A DNA stretch of 64,000 nucleotides from Saprospiraceae bacterium. GTDB lineage: Bacteria > Bacteroidota > Bacteroidia > Chitinophagales > Saprospiraceae. This document shows, piece after piece, positions 1 through 8,513 of the stretch. The position numbers and the translations under genes are program-made. Location of the stretch: the NCBI GenBank assembly GCA_020628855.1, contig JAHDEL010000003.1, positions 49,578 through 113,577 of the forward strand. The letters are read 5' to 3'. The notes beneath the pieces were generated by a model. That model worked only from the letters and a program-made list of their open reading frames with translations, was not told the DNA's origin and did no database searches. Numbering within the stretch: the stretch's first letter is position 1; each line of letters starts with the position of its first letter.

Positions 1-305
1 ATCTCAGCACCAAAACCAACTGTGTACATTAATAATGGTATTGTCAGTATCAAAAGAAATGGAGCTAACTTGGCGTAAATACGATAATCTAATCTGGAAC
101 ACACAAATACAACACCTCCCCCAATAGCCAAAAAGATTGCTTGTTGAAGCAGATAAACCTCCGTATTACCTCCATGGTACTTATGAGCCATGTTGGTGGT
201 TGCACTATAGACTGCTAGCATAGACAAACAGCCTAAGAAGGTGATAATTAGCCATATGACTTTATCACCTTTGAGATTAAAAAATATGTTTGCTATTGCA
301 GACAT
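1..305 (-). CDS. ftsW: FtsW lipid II polymerase/flippase family protein, N-terminal part (partial)
   Basis: This SEDS-family membrane protein of the division machinery polymerises septal peptidoglycan together with its partner PBP. Translating the minus strand from the ATG at 305 gives about 101 residues before the window edge. They include a hydrophobic helix containing VIWLIITFLGCLSMLAVYS, then MAHKYHGGNTEVYLLQQ and a second pair of membrane segments, the usual start of FtsW/RodA. It begins inside the last codons of murD (13-base overlap including the murD stop), so the two are probably translationally coupled. The position after murD in the dcw cluster favours FtsW over RodA. The catalytic loop and C-terminus lie outside the window. 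Confidence 0.88.
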   Translation of the reverse strand, partial: MSAIANIFFNLKGDKVIWLIITFLGCLSMLAVYSATTNMAHKYHGGNTEVYLLQQAIFLAIGGGVVFVCSRLDYRIYAKLAPFLLILTIPLLMYTVGFGAE

Positions 306-1597
306 GAATATGTGTTATATATCAAATTGAATACGTGTTCTTTAAATTGATCTCCCCTATCTCTATAATTTTTAAAAAGGTCAAAACTTGCACAAGCGGG
401 TGATAACAGCACTCTGTCTCCCTCTTCTCCTTCGCTTATCACAGTTTCCATTACTGCTTCCAGACGAGCGCAACTCTTAAGAGGTATTCCAAAATCTTGG
501 TAATACGACATCAGCTTTGTATTATCCGAACCAAGACAGATGATCATCTTGACTTTGGATTTAACCAAATCATCTAAGATGCTATAATCATTGCCTTTAT
601 CCACTCCACCAACTATCCAAAACAGAGGAGTTTCTGTCCCCTGCAAAGCATAATAGGTCGCATCTACATTCGTCGCTTTACTATCATTGATATAGACCAT
701 GCCATTAATTCTTGCAACTTCCTCCATTCGATGCGGCAGTCCTTGATAGTTCTTAAGGCCTTCAATCACCTCTGATTCCTGCAACCCTAAAGTCTTAGCA
801 ACAGCAAGCACCACCATTGCATTAAAGTGATTATGCTTACCTCGAAAAGGAAATGTAGCTAAGGCCTGCTTATTTGAAAGTAATTGATCAGCATTACTAA
901 ATTGAACAGGACATTGCTTTGCTTGAATCACAGAGAGTCTTCGAGAAATCAATTCATCTTCTGAATTGTAGATGATCGTATCACTTACTCCCTGATTTCT
1001 TGCAATCCTCATCTTCGCATCAGCATATTCTTCAATACTCGAATTGTAACGATCCAAATGATCAGCAGTGATATTAAGCACAACGCTTACATCTGGCTTA
1101 AATTCAGTGATATCTTCCAGCTGAAAACTACTGAGCTCCAAGACCACTATTTCGCTATCTCGATTAGCTAGTAACCTGCAAAAACTAACGCCAAAATTGC
1201 CACCGACCTGTACATCTTTTCCTTGATGCTTCAAGACCTGATATATCATGTTGGTGACAGTAGATTTTCCATTGCTTCCAGTAATGCCAATTATTTGAGC
1301 TTTACTGTATCGGAAACCATATTCAATCTCACCGATGATATCCACTCCTTGTGTTTTCAAGGTCTGTATAACTGCAGAAGAGTTAGGTATTCCTGGACTC
1401 TTAATGACAAGTTTTGCCTTTCCAATAATGTCAATACTATGTCCATTTTCTTCAAAACGGATACTATGTTTTTCTAAGAGTGTCTTCGTATCTGAATGAA
1501 TCTCTCCATGATCAGAAACAAACACTTCATTAGCATTTTTCTTTGCAAGTAATGCTGCACCTATTGCACTTTCTCCACTTCCAAGTACCGCTATCAT
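293..1597 (-). CDS. murD: UDP-N-acetylmuramoylalanine--D-glutamate ligase MurD
   Basis: This cytoplasmic Mur ligase adds D-Glu to UDP-MurNAc-L-Ala using ATP. The 434-residue product has the N-terminal nucleotide fold ([17 protein letters not shown]), the P-loop GITGSNGKST at about 104-113, the central LNITADHLDRY motif, the NDSKATN motif of the C-terminal domain and the closing LLSPACASFD motif. The reading frame is open 19 codons further upstream, but the ATG at 1597 is chosen. It overlaps the mraY stop as TAATG, the classic coupling arrangement, and gives the usual family length and N-terminus. Upstream is mraY; downstream ftsW starts inside this gene. No key residue appears missing. Confidence 0.96.
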   Translation of the reverse strand: MIAVLGSGESAIGAALLAKKNANEVFVSDHGEIHSDTKTLLEKHSIRFEENGHSIDIIGKAKLVIKSPGIPNSSAVIQTLKTQGVDIIGEIEYGFRYSKAQIIGITGSNGKSTVTNMIYQVLKHQGKDVQVGGNFGVSFCRLLANRDSEIVVLELSSFQLEDITEFKPDVSVVLNITADHLDRYNSSIEEYADAKMRIARNQGVSDTIIYNSEDELISRRLSVIQAKQCPVQFSNADQLLSNKQALATFPFRGKHNHFNAMVVLAVAKTLGLQESEVIEGLKNYQGLPHRMEEVARINGMVYINDSKATNVDATYYALQGTETPLFWIVGGVDKGNDYSILDDLVKSKVKMIICLGSDNTKLMSYYQDFGIPLKSCARLEAVMETVISEGEEGDRVLLSPACASFDLFKNYRDRGDQFKEHVFNLIYNTYSCLQ

Positions 1598-2862
1598 TAT
1601 CGGACTTTTAGAGTTATGATACTTAAGAGCGCCAAGATGATTCCCACAATCCAAAACCGCGTAACTATCTTGACTTCATGATAGCCTTTCTTTTGATAGT
1701 GGTGATGAAGAGGAGACATTAAGAAGACTCTTCGACCTTCACCAAACTTTCTCTTTGTATACTTGAAGTAACTTACTTGGATTATCACTGAAAGAGTTTC
1801 TATGAAAAATATTCCACAGAGCAACGGCAAGAGGAGTTCCTTTCTTAATAGAATTGCTAATGACGCCACTATACCACCGATGGCCAAACTACCAGTGTCA
1901 CCCATAAATACTCTAGCTGGAAATGCATTGTACCACAAAAAACCAGTACATGCCCCTACAAAACAAGCCGAATACACAACTAGCTCTGCGCTAAATGGTA
2001 TGTAGAGAATATTAAGATAATCAGCAAAAAAAGCATTACCAGATACATAGGCAAAAATGCCGAGAGTTCCAGCAATAATTGCTGACAAGCCCGCCAGAAG
2101 TCCATCTAATCCATCAGTCAGATTAGCTCCGTTACTCACTCCCGTGACTATAAATATTACAATTGGAATAAAAATGATCCACACGAAGGACTCCTTGTTC
2201 TCTTTCAAAAACCAAATAAAATCACTATAAGAAATAGTGTTATTTTTAAAAAAAGGAATATTCGTAATTGATGACTTAGCATAAGCCATTTCTCGAGAGA
2301 TAGAAACACCAACTGGTGACTGTTCTTCTAACTCAAATGTCTTTATAATGTGATAACCTTGATCAACCGCAACCTTGACTGGCATTCTGACAACAACATC
2401 TTCATGTAACACCATTGTCACACCGACAATTAAGCCTAGTCCAATTTGACCAATCACCTTAAATCGTCCTTTCAGACCTTCCTTATTCTTCTTAAATACT
2501 TTGATGTAGTCATCCGCAAATCCAATAGCCGCCATCCAGACGGTAGTAACCAGCATAAGGATGATATAAATATTATCCAATCGTGCAAACAACAAGCATG
2601 GAACAAGGATCGCGGCAATAATTATTAATCCACCCATCGTTGGAGTTCCCTCCTTCAACTTTTGACCATCAAGACCAAGTTCGCGGACCGTCTCGCCTAC
2701 TTGCAACCTTTTCAAAGATCGTATGATTCGATCACCAAATACAGTGGCAACTAAAAGTGAAACTAATACTGCCAACCCCGATCGAAACGATATATATTGA
2801 AATAGACTTGCGCCTGGCAAGCCATAATTCTTCTCTAAGAATTCAAATAAATAATAGAGCAT
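1597..2862 (-). CDS. mraY: Phospho-N-acetylmuramoyl-pentapeptide transferase MraY
   Basis: This integral membrane enzyme transfers phospho-MurNAc-pentapeptide to undecaprenyl phosphate, making lipid I. Visible signatures are EGTPTMGGL near residue 72, the catalytic-loop [17 protein letters not shown] near 115, NLTDGLDGL near 248, [13 protein letters not shown], and the histidine loop [15 protein letters not shown] near 383. At 421 residues it is about 60 longer than the 360-residue proteobacterial enzyme. The excess is a hydrophilic stretch at roughly 155-215, which I believe is normal for Bacteroidota. Its ATG lies 18 bases after the T-run of a strong terminator-like hairpin that separates it from murE, so its transcription may be conditional. 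It couples to murD through a TAATG overlap. Confidence 0.96.
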   Translation of the reverse strand: MLYYLFEFLEKNYGLPGASLFQYISFRSGLAVLVSLLVATVFGDRIIRSLKRLQVGETVRELGLDGQKLKEGTPTMGGLIIIAAILVPCLLFARLDNIYIILMLVTTVWMAAIGFADDYIKVFKKNKEGLKGRFKVIGQIGLGLIVGVTMVLHEDVVVRMPVKVAVDQGYHIIKTFELEEQSPVGVSISREMAYAKSSITNIPFFKNNTISYSDFIWFLKENKESFVWIIFIPIVIFIVTGVSNGANLTDGLDGLLAGLSAIIAGTLGIFAYVSGNAFFADYLNILYIPFSAELVVYSACFVGACTGFLWYNAFPARVFMGDTGSLAIGGIVASLAILLRKELLLPLLCGIFFIETLSVIIQVSYFKYTKRKFGEGRRVFLMSPLHHHYQKKGYHEVKIVTRFWIVGIILALLSIITLKVR

Positions 2863-2878
2863 AACCCGTATTACTTTT

Positions 2879-2941
2879 TAAAAAAAACAGTTGACAGCGG
2901 GGATCTAAAACGTTTTCCAGATGTATCCCACTGCAACTGTT
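2879..2941 (-). terminator. Large terminator/attenuator-like hairpin between murE and mraY
   Basis: On the minus strand the arms AACAGTTG (2941-2934) and CAACTGTT (2893-2886) pair perfectly. They are extended inward by CAG/CTG and GGGAT/ATCCC with one- or two-base bulges, and the loop contains the self-complementary AAAACGTTTT. The 3' arm runs straight into T8 (2887-2880), giving the textbook form of an intrinsic terminator. Only 17 bases separate the T-run from the mraY ATG, too few for a full promoter. Transcription of mraY must therefore read through, start upstream, or be regulated here. The structure is seen directly; the attenuation role is inference. Confidence 0.75.
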
Positions 2942-2979
2942 AAAACCAACCTGAGAATGATAATAGAACCTACTCTTAA

Positions 2980-4428
2980 TTATCTTCTGGAAAATTCCAT
3001 TACCTTTCTCTTATCATCGAATGGATGTTTAACTCCATTGATTTCCTGATATTTTTCATGTCCTTTGCCTGCTATTAACAACACATCTCCTGCATTCAGA
3101 AGCATTAATCCCATCTTGATCCCTTGAGCTCTATCGCTAATTCGAAAGACTCTTGACTCATCTTCCAGTTCTATTCCTTGTTCCATATCATCAAGAATAC
3201 TTTCTGGATTCTCAGATCGAGGATTATCAGATGTTAATACTACCTTGTCACTATATCTTGCTGCAATTGCCGCCATTATGGGTCGCTTCTTTGCATCACG
3301 ATCTCCGCCACAACCGACTACTGTAATCACATTAGCTGCACTTACTGCTCGTATTGTCTTGAGTACATTTTCTAATGCGTCAGGAGTGTGAGCATAATCA
3401 ACAATCGCAAATGCTTTTGACTTCTCTACTTCAATGAGATCAAACCTACCCTCAGGAGCTCTCACTATAGAAAGTGCTGAAAGTATCTCCAATGTACTCC
3501 CTGCTTCTAATTGCTCTAAAATTGCAAAAGACGCTAGAAGATTATACCCATTAAACTCTCCTACGAGTCGAAAAAAAGCTTCTACACCATTCACGGACAT
3601 CTGGAGTCCACCGAGGCCAGAATCAATTATCCTACCCTTGTAATCACAACTCTGGCGAAATCCATAGTACACCTGCTTAGCTTGCGTATTCTGCAGCATT
3701 ATCCTGCCATTTTTATCATCAATATTGACAATGGCAACTGCATCAGGCTTCAGACTGTCAAAGAACATTTTCTTCACTCTGATATACTCAGAGAAAGTAT
3801 TATGATAATCAAGATGATCATGAGTAATATTGGTAAATACCGCAATATCAAAATCAACTTGAGATATCCTATTTTGGTGAATGGCATGAGAACTCACTTC
3901 CATTATCACATGTGTACATTCAGCATCTCGCATTCTTGCAAATAGTTGCTGAAGAGCAATAACATCTGGCGTAGTCAATTCACTTGGCTCTTCTTTATCA
4001 TCTATACAAATCTTCACTGTAGATATCAATCCACAAGTCAGACCTAGTGTCTTCAATGATTGATGCAATATTGTCCCCACCGTTGTTTTACCATTAGTCC
4101 CAGTGATACCAACTATTTCTAGTTCTTCACTTGGATAATCGTAGTAAAAAGCAGCAATATTACCAACCAAGTTTGCTTCATTCTCAACCTTTAGAATTCC
4201 ATCTCTATTCGGAAAATCATCCTGAGTAACTAGACACAACACAGCACCGTTATCAATCGCTCTCTGGACATAATCATGACCATCCGCATTTACACCCTTC
4301 TGCGCTATAAAGAGATATCCTGGCTTAACCTTCCGGCTATCTATTGCGATTCCAGCAACTTGCTGACTTCCGTCAAACTTTCCCTCTTTGATAGTTACTA
4401 CTTCTAAGATTTCTTCTAAAAGCTTCAC
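2980..4428 (-). CDS. murE: UDP-N-acetylmuramoyl-L-alanyl-D-glutamate--2,6-diaminopimelate ligase MurE
   Basis: This cytoplasmic ATP-dependent Mur ligase adds the third stem-peptide residue to UDP-MurNAc-L-Ala-D-Glu. The 482-residue protein has the substrate-binding N-terminal domain (AIDSRKVKPGYLFIA), the P-loop GITGTNGKTT at 107-116, the HDHLDYH motif, and a C-terminal domain carrying DNPRSENP at 401-408. DNPR is the established signature of ligases that use meso-diaminopimelate, so the cell wall is predicted to be mDAP type. It follows the penicillin-binding protein gene after a 35-base gap and is separated from mraY by 117 bases holding the terminator-like hairpin. Confidence 0.96.
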   Translation of the reverse strand: MKLLEEILEVVTIKEGKFDGSQQVAGIAIDSRKVKPGYLFIAQKGVNADGHDYVQRAIDNGAVLCLVTQDDFPNRDGILKVENEANLVGNIAAFYYDYPSEELEIVGITGTNGKTTVGTILHQSLKTLGLTCGLISTVKICIDDKEEPSELTTPDVIALQQLFARMRDAECTHVIMEVSSHAIHQNRISQVDFDIAVFTNITHDHLDYHNTFSEYIRVKKMFFDSLKPDAVAIVNIDDKNGRIMLQNTQAKQVYYGFRQSCDYKGRIIDSGLGGLQMSVNGVEAFFRLVGEFNGYNLLASFAILEQLEAGSTLEILSALSIVRAPEGRFDLIEVEKSKAFAIVDYAHTPDALENVLKTIRAVSAANVITVVGCGGDRDAKKRPIMAAIAARYSDKVVLTSDNPRSENPESILDDMEQGIELEDESRVFRISDRAQGIKMGLMLLNAGDVLLIAGKGHEKYQEINGVKHPFDDKRKVMEFSRR

Positions 4429-4463
4429 CTTATTTCAAAATTTTTATGATATCGCTTTCGACA

Positions 4464-6584
4464 TCATTGTAAGTATATTATCAATGTATTTTGATCAATT
4501 TCTTTCCCTGGATCAATCGTCTGCTTCCAGACTCTTCCAGATCCAAAGACCTCATACTTCACACCCAAACTTTCCATGATATAGATAGCATCTCTCAGCC
4601 CCATACCTTTCAAGTCAGGAATCTTCCCTACTTTAATTTTCTTTCTTTCAACTTTCAATTCGTCCTCTTTCGGAAAAATATCTATCCATTTGTTTCTAGT
4701 CTGCACATCCTTCACTCCAATAAACTCTAACACTTTTTCATAATCACCTGCGTAACCCGCATGATAGCTTTTCACTAGATCCTGCCTCTCCTCATTCACG
4801 ATACTGGCCATCAATTTTTCATCTATCAGTGTCACACCCTCTGCTATGTTCTTAAACACTGGACCTGCCACTTTACCGCCATAGTAATCTCCGTCTTTTG
4901 GCTCATAGACAACAACTAAGAGCGAGTATTTCGGAGAATCTGCTGGAAAAAACCCAACAAAAGACGCATTGTATTTCTTTTCTTCTTCCGCTTGTGCATA
5001 ATTCACTCTGGTTGTTCCAGTCTTTCCAGCAATTTCTACTATATCAGACTTCACACTTTTTGCTGTGCCATCGTTTACAGTAGATTTTAAGAGATCATGC
5101 ATTTGCTCAATAGCACCCTTACTTGCTATCTGATCGATCAAGACTTTTTGGCTAAACTGCTCCCAAGTCTTTCCATTTCTGATCAACTCACTGACCATAT
5201 AAGGCTCCATCAATCGCCCTCCATTCGCAATAGCATTACAAAAGTTCAACATTTGCAATGGAGTCAACATCAACTCATATCCGTGAGACATCCATGGAAT
5301 AGTAGTACCATACCAAGTCTTCTTATTCACGTCAGGATGCTTAATTACCGGATTTGGCTCACCAGGCAACTCAATATTTGTCTTGCTTACCAAGCCAAAA
5401 GAGTCAAGCTTATTTACAAACCTTGCATTATGAGCTCTCTTACCATAGTATTTCAAGGCCAAATCTGCAGCGCCAATATTACTAGACATCTTAAATGCTT
5501 CGGCTGCCGTTACCTCAAACTTTCCATGCAGATGAGAGTCCTTCATGGTCAAATCATAAAATCGCTTTTTACCGCCATTGAGATTTACCTTTTCATTAAG
5601 CTGCAAGTGACCATCATCTAGCATTGCCAAATAGCTCGCTATCTTGAATGTAGATCCTGGCTCACTCAGCCTTCCAATTGCATAATTAAAGTCTTCAACT
5701 GCACCTTTCTTAGTATTGGTAAGATTTGCCATTGCCTTAATACCTCCAGATTCAACATCCATCAATATTGCTGTTCCTGCTCTGGCTTTATTATTCAACA
5801 CAGCCAACTCCAACTCTTGATGCACAAGATCTTGCATAGTCATGTCAAGGGTGGTAACTACATCGTCACCTTTTTCGATCTTGAGCTCAGCCGGATCAAA
5901 CATTGGAACCCAAACTCCACCTGAAACCTTCTTCATAAAGACTTCATAAGCAGGCCCGCTTAATACTTTATCATATGCAGCTTCTAAGCCAATCTTATCA
6001 GCATTTTCTCTATCCTCTCCAATCGTTCTTGAGGCAAGCCCAGCAAAAGGCTTAAATCTCTTATTCTTGCGAACTACAATTAAACCTCCTCTGTATTTGC
6101 CCTTTCGCAAAATGGGATAAGACTTTAGTCGGTCAAGCTGATCAAGATTAATATCAGATACCAATGCTGTATACCTAACGCTCTTCTTTCTTTCCTTGCC
6201 TAACCTTCTGTCATTCGTTAGCTTAAATCTCCACTGCTGCTCTGTATACACATCAGGAAAATCTTTGGCCAACCAATAACTTAGAGAATCTACACCTGCA
6301 TTAAACACCTCATCTGTAGGTGCTAGCAAATCCATTCGTATGTCAAAAAAAGGCAGTGAAGTAGCAAGAATATTTCCTTGAGCATCGAAGATGTTTCCTC
6401 TTTCAGAATCAACAGTTTTCCACTCAACTTTACTCTCTGCTTTACTTCTCCATTTATCGCCTTCAATCAGACTGATCTTTACCACTCTGAACAAGATGAG
6501 GCACGCAAACAAACCAAATGCCAGCAGCAACACATAGACACGAATGAGCAATTCATTCTTTTTATCTTCACTTCTAACACTCAT
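4464..6584 (-). CDS. ftsI: Penicillin-binding protein 2/3 class B transpeptidase (FtsI) with C-terminal PASTA domain
   Basis: This septal class B transpeptidase cross-links peptidoglycan strands. The 706 residues comprise a short cytoplasmic start, one membrane anchor at about 14-35, a dimerisation domain, then the transpeptidase with S311-T-F-K314 (active-site serine), SSN at 367-369 and KTGT at 521-524. The C-terminal stretch from about 650 (KIPDLKGMGLRDAIYIMESL) is a single PASTA domain, common in Bacteroidota FtsI but absent from E. coli FtsI. The gene starts 4 bases after the stop of the FtsL-like gene, in the expected dcw position, which favours FtsI over an elongation-specific PBP2. 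Confidence 0.93.
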   Translation of the reverse strand: MSVRSEDKKNELLIRVYVLLLAFGLFACLILFRVVKISLIEGDKWRSKAESKVEWKTVDSERGNIFDAQGNILATSLPFFDIRMDLLAPTDEVFNAGVDSLSYWLAKDFPDVYTEQQWRFKLTNDRRLGKERKKSVRYTALVSDINLDQLDRLKSYPILRKGKYRGGLIVVRKNKRFKPFAGLASRTIGEDRENADKIGLEAAYDKVLSGPAYEVFMKKVSGGVWVPMFDPAELKIEKGDDVVTTLDMTMQDLVHQELELAVLNNKARAGTAILMDVESGGIKAMANLTNTKKGAVEDFNYAIGRLSEPGSTFKIASYLAMLDDGHLQLNEKVNLNGGKKRFYDLTMKDSHLHGKFEVTAAEAFKMSSNIGAADLALKYYGKRAHNARFVNKLDSFGLVSKTNIELPGEPNPVIKHPDVNKKTWYGTTIPWMSHGYELMLTPLQMLNFCNAIANGGRLMEPYMVSELIRNGKTWEQFSQKVLIDQIASKGAIEQMHDLLKSTVNDGTAKSVKSDIVEIAGKTGTTRVNYAQAEEEKKYNASFVGFFPADSPKYSLLVVVYEPKDGDYYGGKVAGPVFKNIAEGVTLIDEKLMASIVNEERQDLVKSYHAGYAGDYEKVLEFIGVKDVQTRNKWIDIFPKEDELKVERKKIKVGKIPDLKGMGLRDAIYIMESLGVKYEVFGSGRVWKQTIDPGKEIDQNTLIIYLQ

Positions 6585-6588
6585 CTAC

Positions 6589-6876
6589 TTAGCCTTCATC
6601 TTTATCAATAATAACTGGAGTCTTGTCATATCGCTCCAGTCCTTTATCTTTCAATGTTTTATCAAGCTCTGATGCTGTACTTTTAAGCATCACTTTCTGC
6701 TTTAAATGCATGTACTTATCATGCACATTTTGTCTTTCAATCTTCAGAGATTGAATTTTTCTTAATTTTTTCTCCGAACTATTTGCATTAAAGATGTAGA
6801 ACAATCCCATAAGGACAACTAATAAGACATAGCCTATATTCCTAATTACAAAATCGACTGGTCTTGCACCTTTCAT
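6589..6876 (-). CDS. FtsL-like division protein
   Basis: This small bitopic protein sits between rsmH and ftsI, the standard place of ftsL. Its 95 residues show a short basic N-terminus, one hydrophobic segment at about 12-32 (IGYVLLVVLMGLFYIFNA) and a charged region at about 33-85 with heptad-like spacing, typical of the FtsL/FtsB periplasmic coiled coil. FtsL sequences diverge too far for motif recognition, so the call rests on size, topology and neighbours. It is spaced 2 bases from the rsmH stop and 4 bases from ftsI, so all three are certainly co-transcribed. Confidence 0.78.
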   Translation of the reverse strand: MKGARPVDFVIRNIGYVLLVVLMGLFYIFNANSSEKKLRKIQSLKIERQNVHDKYMHLKQKVMLKSTASELDKTLKDKGLERYDKTPVIIDKDEG

Positions 6877-6878
6877 GT

Positions 6879-7784
6879 TTATAGCTTTTCCGCAACCCTC
6901 AGCTTAGCACTTCGAGATCTTGGATTATTTAGTTTTTCTTCCTCTGATGGCACATCAAATTTTCTTCCAACCACCTTATACACATCTATCTTCCTTCCAT
7001 ACTCATCTTCGCTTATCAAGCCTTCATGATTTCCATTCCTGATATAATGCTTTACAATCTTATCCTCTAAAGAATGATAAGTCAAAACCACTAATCTTCC
7101 ACCAACTTCTAACCTCTCAGCACACTTCAACAAAGCTTCTTTCAAAGCACCCACTTCATCATTCACCTCTATTCGCAGCGCCTGGTAGACTTGAGCAAAA
7201 TATCTATTTACATCGCCAATTACCAACTTAGACAAGAGCGCATTAAACTGCCTAACCCCAACTTTTGTGGGCCACTTATTTCTCTCTTCCACAATTCTCT
7301 TAGCTAACGTCTTAGAATTCCTCACCTCACCAAACTCACCAAACACCTTCCACAACCTTTCAAAATCATAACTGTGCACTATCTGCGACGCTGTCATCTC
7401 CATACTTTGATTCATCCTCATATCTAACACACCTTCTTCAAATCTCCAAGCAAACCCCTTTTCCACTTCATCAATCTGCCAAGAACTGATACCCAAGTCA
7501 GCAAATATCCCGTGTACTTTATCCACCTTATAGTAATCAAGCCATTGATCAAAAAAGCGAAAGTTTGATAAACAAAATGTCAATTTTTGACTATGACTTG
7601 CCTGCTTACTTGCATCCAAGTCCTGATCAAAGGCATAGAGTCTCCCGTTAGAGTCAAGCCTCTTAAGTATTGCTTCACTATGACCACCACCCCCATGAGT
7701 TAAATCAACATAGACACCCGAATCATTTGTTATCAAGCGCTCAACACACTCTTCTAACATTACAGGAATATGATAATCACTCAT
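6879..7784 (-). CDS. rsmH: 16S rRNA (cytosine(1402)-N(4))-methyltransferase RsmH
   Basis: This SAM-dependent methyltransferase (formerly MraW) acts on C1402 of 16S rRNA in the ribosomal P site. The product begins MSDYHIPVMLEEC, the conserved RsmH N-terminus, and has the SAM-binding motif DLTHGGGGHS at 27-36. The family motifs GIFADLGISSWQID and GGRLVVLTYHSLEDKIVK follow, with NPRSRSAKLR near the end. The open frame reaches 7805, but the ATG at 7784 is chosen because it gives the conserved N-terminus; it overlaps the mraZ stop by 8 bases. The 301-residue length is normal for the family. Confidence 0.96.
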   Translation of the reverse strand: MSDYHIPVMLEECVERLITNDSGVYVDLTHGGGGHSEAILKRLDSNGRLYAFDQDLDASKQASHSQKLTFCLSNFRFFDQWLDYYKVDKVHGIFADLGISSWQIDEVEKGFAWRFEEGVLDMRMNQSMEMTASQIVHSYDFERLWKVFGEFGEVRNSKTLAKRIVEERNKWPTKVGVRQFNALLSKLVIGDVNRYFAQVYQALRIEVNDEVGALKEALLKCAERLEVGGRLVVLTYHSLEDKIVKHYIRNGNHEGLISEDEYGRKIDVYKVVGRKFDVPSEEEKLNNPRSRSAKLRVAEKL

Positions 7785-8235
7785 CCTGAGATGCATTGTT
7801 GCCAAATACCTCTTCCGCTAGTTGCGAAAAATCCTCTGGCTCTCGATCAAGCATCGCATCGTACTGATCTTTAGCCCAGACTTCGATTTGCTCATTATAT
7901 GCGAACAAAACAACTTCCTTAACTAAACCTCCGTACTTCATCAGTCCTTTGGGAATCAATATTCTATCTGCAGAATCACAACTCACCTGAGTTGCTCCTC
8001 TATAAAAATACCTCACTGCCTCCCTATTCTTTTTTACGTAGATGTTGAGCTGGTTTATCTCTTTCGTCTTTTTCTGCCAAACATCTTGAGGGTATATCAT
8101 AAGATGATTTTCAAACCCTCGATTTATCGTAAACCTCGCATGTTCAACTCCAAGTTGCTTGAGTAAGGATGTAGGCATCTTCAGCCTACCCTTAGCATCT
8201 ATTTTGCATTCATATTCTCCTGCCAGGTTGTACAT
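7777..8235 (-). CDS. mraZ: Transcriptional regulator/division protein MraZ
   Basis: MraZ is an AbrB-fold DNA-binding protein that, in the species studied, represses its own dcw operon by binding short 10-base-spaced repeats upstream. The 152-residue product has the two tandem SpoVT/AbrB-like halves. The first begins NLAGEYECKIDAKGRLKMP, and the second contains CDSADRILIPKGLMKYGG near 85-102. It is the first gene of the cluster, and the three phased GTGKK-type repeats at 8274-8303 lie 39-68 bases before its ATG, fitting autoregulation. Confidence 0.95.
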   Translation of the reverse strand: MYNLAGEYECKIDAKGRLKMPTSLLKQLGVEHARFTINRGFENHLMIYPQDVWQKKTKEINQLNIYVKKNREAVRYFYRGATQVSCDSADRILIPKGLMKYGGLVKEVVLFAYNEQIEVWAKDQYDAMLDREPEDFSQLAEEVFGNNASQDE

Positions 8236-8273
8236 GCTTTATTGTCAACGACAGAACAAACTTAACAAGGATT

Positions 8274-8303
8274 AACACATTTTCCCACTCTTCAACACAT
8301 TTT
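8274..8303 (-). promoter_or_regulatory. Probable MraZ operator: three 10-base phased repeats
   Basis: Reading the minus strand from 8303, three consecutive decamers are AAAATGTGTT, GAAGAGTGGG and AAAATGTGTT, which places GTGTT, GTGGG and GTGTT exactly 10 bases apart. Published MraZ boxes are GTGGG-like repeats with 10-base spacing just upstream of mraZ, and this block sits 39 bases before mraZ. The repeats are seen directly; their use by this MraZ is inferred. Confidence 0.7.
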
Positions 8304-8340
8304 TTTCAAAAAACATATAAATTTTTATAATCTGTTATTG

Positions 8341-8363
8341 CATGTAAATAAATTGTTTACATG
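8341..8363. repeat. Perfect 8-base inverted repeat upstream of mraZ
   Basis: CATGTAAA and TTTACATG form a perfect palindrome around a 7-base AT-rich spacer. The site lies about 105 bases upstream of mraZ, between a possible promoter at 8459-8466 and the MraZ repeats. Its size and symmetry resemble an operator for a dimeric regulator. The low-GC context raises the chance level, and the binding protein is unknown. Confidence 0.4.
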
Positions 8364-8458
8364 TTATACATTTTTTGATTACATATGCCTGCAAACACGT
8401 CTACTATCCACGATCACAGAGAGACACTAATCCTTAACTGCTGCTTAGCAATTAATTA

Positions 8459-8466
8459 CAAATATA
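8459..8466 (-). promoter_or_regulatory. Possible sigma-A -7 element for the dcw operon
   Basis: On the minus strand the bases read TATATTTG, a full match to the Bacteroidota -7 consensus TAnnTTTG. No TTG is seen at the -33 position. If used, the mraZ leader would be about 215 nucleotides and would contain the palindrome and the MraZ repeats. The rest of the 8236-8494 gap holds no recognisable gene. Confidence 0.35.
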
Positions 8467-8490
8467 AAATAATCTTAATATAAGTGAATC

Positions 8491-8513
8491 CCCCTTATTT
8501 ATTAGGGGTTTTT
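8491..8513 (+). terminator. Short hairpin with T-run at the end of the glycosyltransferase gene
   Basis: CCCCT (8491-8495) and AGGGG (8504-8508) pair around an 8-base loop and are followed on the plus strand by TTTTT. The left arm overlaps the stop codon of the minus-strand glycosyltransferase. On the minus strand the hairpin exists without a T-run, so it would best stop antisense transcription, or act weakly as the terminator of the upstream pair. Confidence 0.4.

Noticed and set aside
5097-5621. 174-codon open frame on the plus strand
   Set aside because: It is antisense to ftsI, which has intact catalytic motifs; the product has no signal or motif.
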